From NCBI GenBank assembly GCA_039197885.1, contig JBCCTY010000173.1, positions 1 through 8,695 on the forward strand: a DNA stretch of 8,695 bases, given 5' to 3'. Positions 7,060-8,695 of the stretch are shown here, in pieces (the stretch's first letter is position 1; the number at the start of each line of letters is the position of its first letter). This stretch comes from JBCBSZ01 sp039197885 (GTDB taxonomy: Bacteria > Actinomycetota > Acidimicrobiia > Acidimicrobiales > Poriferisodalaceae). Made by a program: the position numbers and the translations under genes. A model generated the notes under the pieces. The model did not search any database and was not told where the DNA came from. It saw nothing but the letters and a program-made list of their open reading frames with translations.

Positions 7060-8132
7060 GATCCGCGCTCCGCGAGGGCGTCGACGAGCGTGCGCTCGGC
7101 CAACAGCAGTGCCCGGGCCCGCGCCGCCGAGGCCGGATCGAGCTCGGCAGCCCGCGAGCAGAGCAGGTCGCCGAGCTTGAGGATGCCGTTCGTGGCGATG
7201 AGACGCCGTGGTCCCTCGAGCTCGGCGAGCAGGATCTCGCCCAGCCGGAGGTAGCGGTCGACGTCGTCGTACCCGCTGTCGACGATCCCGGTGCAGGCGG
7301 GAGCCCGGTAGTGGTCGTAGAGCCGCTTGCCGGCCTCGAAGCGCTGGACGAGCAGCTCCACCACGGGAGTCCCGTCGGCCAGGTCGGCGCCGGCGTCCGC
7401 GGCGTCGAGCAGCACGTCGATCGACACCGCTCCGGACTCCGGCACGACGATCGGATCCCTCCTCCGCACGGGCGGCGGGAGGTCGGGCGCAGTCGACCAC
7501 CGGGCGAGCGCGGCCTCGCGGGCGTCGCGCCATCCGTCGAGCACCGCCTCACCGGTCGCGGCGTAGTCGTAGAGCGGTCGACGGACGCCGTAGTCCCCGT
7601 GCACCCACGGATAGGCCGACTCCGCCGCGGCCGCGGCAACGAGGATCCGTCCGGCGATCTCGCCGGGCGACTCGCTGCCGGAGCCGTCGACGACGAGGTC
7701 GGGCTTTCGCGGGCGGGGGAACTCCAGGTCGACGCCGACGACGTCGCACAGCTCACCGCGCCGGGCGGCGCCGTAGAGCCCCTTGGTGTCGCGCTCCTCG
7801 ACCACCTCCAGGGGCGTGTCGACGAAGACCTCGAGGTAGGCACCGACGCGACCCGCATGGGCACGGCGCAGCTCCTCGTAGAGGGACACCTGGCAACAGA
7901 CCACGTCGAGCCCCTGCGCATCGGCCCACTCGCAGAGCGCCACGGTGCGCTCGGCGTTGCGACGTCGTCCACCGAGGGAGTGGTCGACGTGCTCACCGCT
8001 GTGATCGAACAGCGCCCGGACGTCGTCGCCGTCGACGAGCACGGCGGTCCGATCGGCCGGCCACCGAGCGACGAGCTCGCGACCGATCGTGGTCTTCCCC
8101 GAGCCCGAGAGGCCGATGAGCCACACGATCAT
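7056..8132 (-). CDS. APS-kinase-like P-loop kinase, probable cytidine diphosphoramidate kinase (Cj1415-like), with ~180-aa C-terminal extension
   Basis: A 358-residue protein. Residues 1-170 form a CysC-type kinase: P-loop GLSGSGKTT (7-15), DGDDVRALF (34-42), a basic RRRNAER segment (56-62), the lid KGLYGAARRGE (117-127), and the FPRPRKPDLVVD strand (138-149) as in adenylylsulfate kinases. No other sulfate-assimilation gene is nearby. In the phosphoramidate pathway the matching enzyme phosphorylates the 3'-OH of cytidine diphosphoramidate, paralleling APS to PAPS, and this is the likely role. APS kinases and, as far as I recall, Cj1415 end at about 170-200 residues. Here about 180 more follow, including PYWVHGDYG-like and SIDVLLDAADAGADL segments, a conserved-looking RFEAGKRLYDHYRAP (264-278) and NGILKLGDLLCSR (315-327). 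I cannot assign this part. The ATG at 8132 overlaps the previous stop by 4 bp and starts exactly before the P-loop strand. The end overlaps the formyltransferase GTG by 4 bp. Confidence 0.87.
   Translation of the reverse strand: MIVWLIGLSGSGKTTIGRELVARWPADRTAVLVDGDDVRALFDHSGEHVDHSLGGRRRNAERTVALCEWADAQGLDVVCCQVSLYEELRRAHAGRVGAYLEVFVDTPLEVVEERDTKGLYGAARRGELCDVVGVDLEFPRPRKPDLVVDGSGSESPGEIAGRILVAAAAAESAYPWVHGDYGVRRPLYDYAATGEAVLDGWRDAREAALARWSTAPDLPPPVRRRDPIVVPESGAVSIDVLLDAADAGADLADGTPVVELLVQRFEAGKRLYDHYRAPACTGIVDSGYDDVDRYLRLGEILLAELEGPRRLIATNGILKLGDLLCSRAAELDPASAARARALLLAERTLVDALAERGS
7068..7071 (-). promoter_or_regulatory. Shine-Dalgarno site deciding the formyltransferase GTG start
   Basis: GGAG on the minus strand lies eight bases before the GTG at 7059, inside the 3' end of the kinase gene. 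It favours the GTG over the ATG at 7029, which is ten codons further in. Confidence 0.5.
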
Positions 8133-8695
8133 CGGACGACCCCCGACACCGACGACCGGCGTCGCATCGAGACGAGCGTGTCGAGCCGGCCGATCGCCGC
8201 GGCCGCGACCTCCGAGGCGCAGCCGTGGAAGGGGGCGAACAGCAGCGGCCGGAGCCGAGCCCGGAGCTCGACCTGCTCTCTGCGGAGCGCGGGGTCGCGG
8301 ACGGCCTCGACGAGCCCCGTGGCGTCACCCGGCTGCACGGTCGGCAGCACCGATCGCACCAGGAGATCGGGCGAGGTCGCGACCATGTTCTCGTTCTGCT
8401 CGGCCCCCGGCACGTCGAGGAGCACCAGCGGGAGATCGCAGTAGAGGGCCCCGAACAACGACCCGCCGTAGTCGGCGAGGACGGTGTCGGCGACCGAGAA
8501 GAGGGCGACGTTGTCGATGGGTTCGTCGATCACCGCCGTGAACGGCAGGCTCGCGAGCAGTGCGGTCTCGTCCGGCTGGTAGCCGGTGAATTCCGGGTGC
8601 AGCTTCACCAGCACGTTCGCGTCGTCGGCCAGGCGACTGACCGCCTCGGCGTGCTCGGGCACCGACGAGAGACCACCCCAGGTCGGCAACCACAC
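8129..8695 (-). CDS. TagF-like CDP-glycerol glycerophosphotransferase-family protein (5' partial)
   Basis: 188 C-terminal residues are visible; the gene enters from the right edge, so its start and N-terminal half are missing and the GTG at the edge is not taken as a start. The visible part fits the C-terminal lobe of the CDP-glycerol:poly(glycerophosphate) transferase family (GT-B-like). WLPTWGGL (2-9) corresponds to the family's Y-A-P-T-(W/F) strand, LVKLHPEF (29-36) holds the HP motif, and VADTVLADYGGSLFGALYCDLP (68-89 region) corresponds to the (D/T)DYSS-x-x-FD block, with GG in place of SS. LLDVPGAEQNEN follows. These enzymes move an alcohol phosphate from a CDP donor to a polymer. As the leading visible gene of an operon making a CDP-linked phosphoramidate, it is a candidate for the final transferase, or it may build a phosphodiester polymer backbone. 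It ends in a 4-bp ATGA overlap with the kinase. Confidence 0.78.
   Translation of the reverse strand: MWLPTWGGLSSVPEHAEAVSRLADDANVLVKLHPEFTGYQPDETALLASLPFTAVIDEPIDNVALFSVADTVLADYGGSLFGALYCDLPLVLLDVPGAEQNENMVATSPDLLVRSVLPTVQPGDATGLVEAVRDPALRREQVELRARLRPLLFAPFHGCASEVAAAAIGRLDTLVSMRRRSSVSGVVR

Noticed and set aside
7056..8132. Reading the P-loop kinase as a sulfate-assimilation CysC
   Set aside because: No ATP sulfurylase, PAPS reductase or sulfotransferase is in view, and the gene is coupled to the glutamine-kinase, CDP-glutamine hydrolase and cytidylyltransferase set. A sulfation role is not fully excluded but is the weaker reading.
6906..8444. A 512-codon open frame on the plus strand opposite the kinase and its neighbours
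   Set aside because: It spans three well-supported minus-strand genes, has no family motif and has a skewed composition typical of antisense frames in GC-rich DNA.
1..8695. tRNA, rRNA, CRISPR arrays, insertion sequences, riboswitches and phase-variable homopolymer tracts
   Set aside because: None seen on either strand. In particular there are no long poly-G/C tracts like those that switch MeOPN transferase genes in Campylobacter; the longest G or C runs seen are about six bases and look incidental.

Overview
The window is about 70% GC by eye, densely coded, with strong G/C third-position bias, GTG starts and 4-bp gene overlaps. This suggests an actinobacterium or another high-GC, soil- or marine-type lineage; the species cannot be named from this sequence. 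It is part of a surface-polysaccharide (capsule or cell-wall glycan) locus. There is no tRNA, rRNA, CRISPR array or mobile element, and no gene-free stretch longer than 28 bases.

Layout: two genes run rightwards, a 5'-truncated DegT/StrS-type sugar aminotransferase (2-919) and a class I SAM-dependent methyltransferase (943-1662). Converging on them, and filling the rest of the window, is a leftward operon of seven genes read from 8695 down to 1691. In transcription order these are: a 5'-truncated TagF-like CDP-alcohol phosphotransferase; an APS-kinase-like P-loop kinase with a long C-terminal extension; a formyltransferase-fold protein; a 771-aa PPDK-like phosphotransferase; a class I glutamine amidotransferase; a LicC-like cytidylyltransferase; and a FemAB/GNAT-type acyltransferase. 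All six junctions are 4-bp ATGA or GTGA stop/start overlaps, so the seven genes are almost certainly one translationally coupled unit.

Main interpretation: four operon genes correspond in fold and motifs to the four enzymes that make the activated phosphoramidate donor for the O-methyl phosphoramidate (MeOPN) capsule modification of Campylobacter jejuni. The matches are L-glutamine kinase (Cj1418), gamma-glutamyl-CDP-amidate hydrolase (Cj1417), CTP:phosphoglutamine cytidylyltransferase (Cj1416) and cytidine diphosphoramidate kinase (Cj1415). The route would be Gln -> glutamine phosphate -> CDP-glutamine -> cytidine diphosphoramidate + Glu -> 3'-phospho-cytidine diphosphoramidate. The order Cj1418-1417-1416 is kept in the direction of transcription. 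Here the set is combined with genes that I do not know from the Campylobacter pathway: a formyltransferase, a TagF-like transferase, a FemAB-like acyltransferase and a kinase with an extra domain. The nearby methyltransferase could supply the O-methyl group. The likely output is a phosphoramidate-decorated (P-N bond) surface glycan in a high-GC bacterium. The enzyme assignments rest on motifs read by eye and on gene context; no database search was run.
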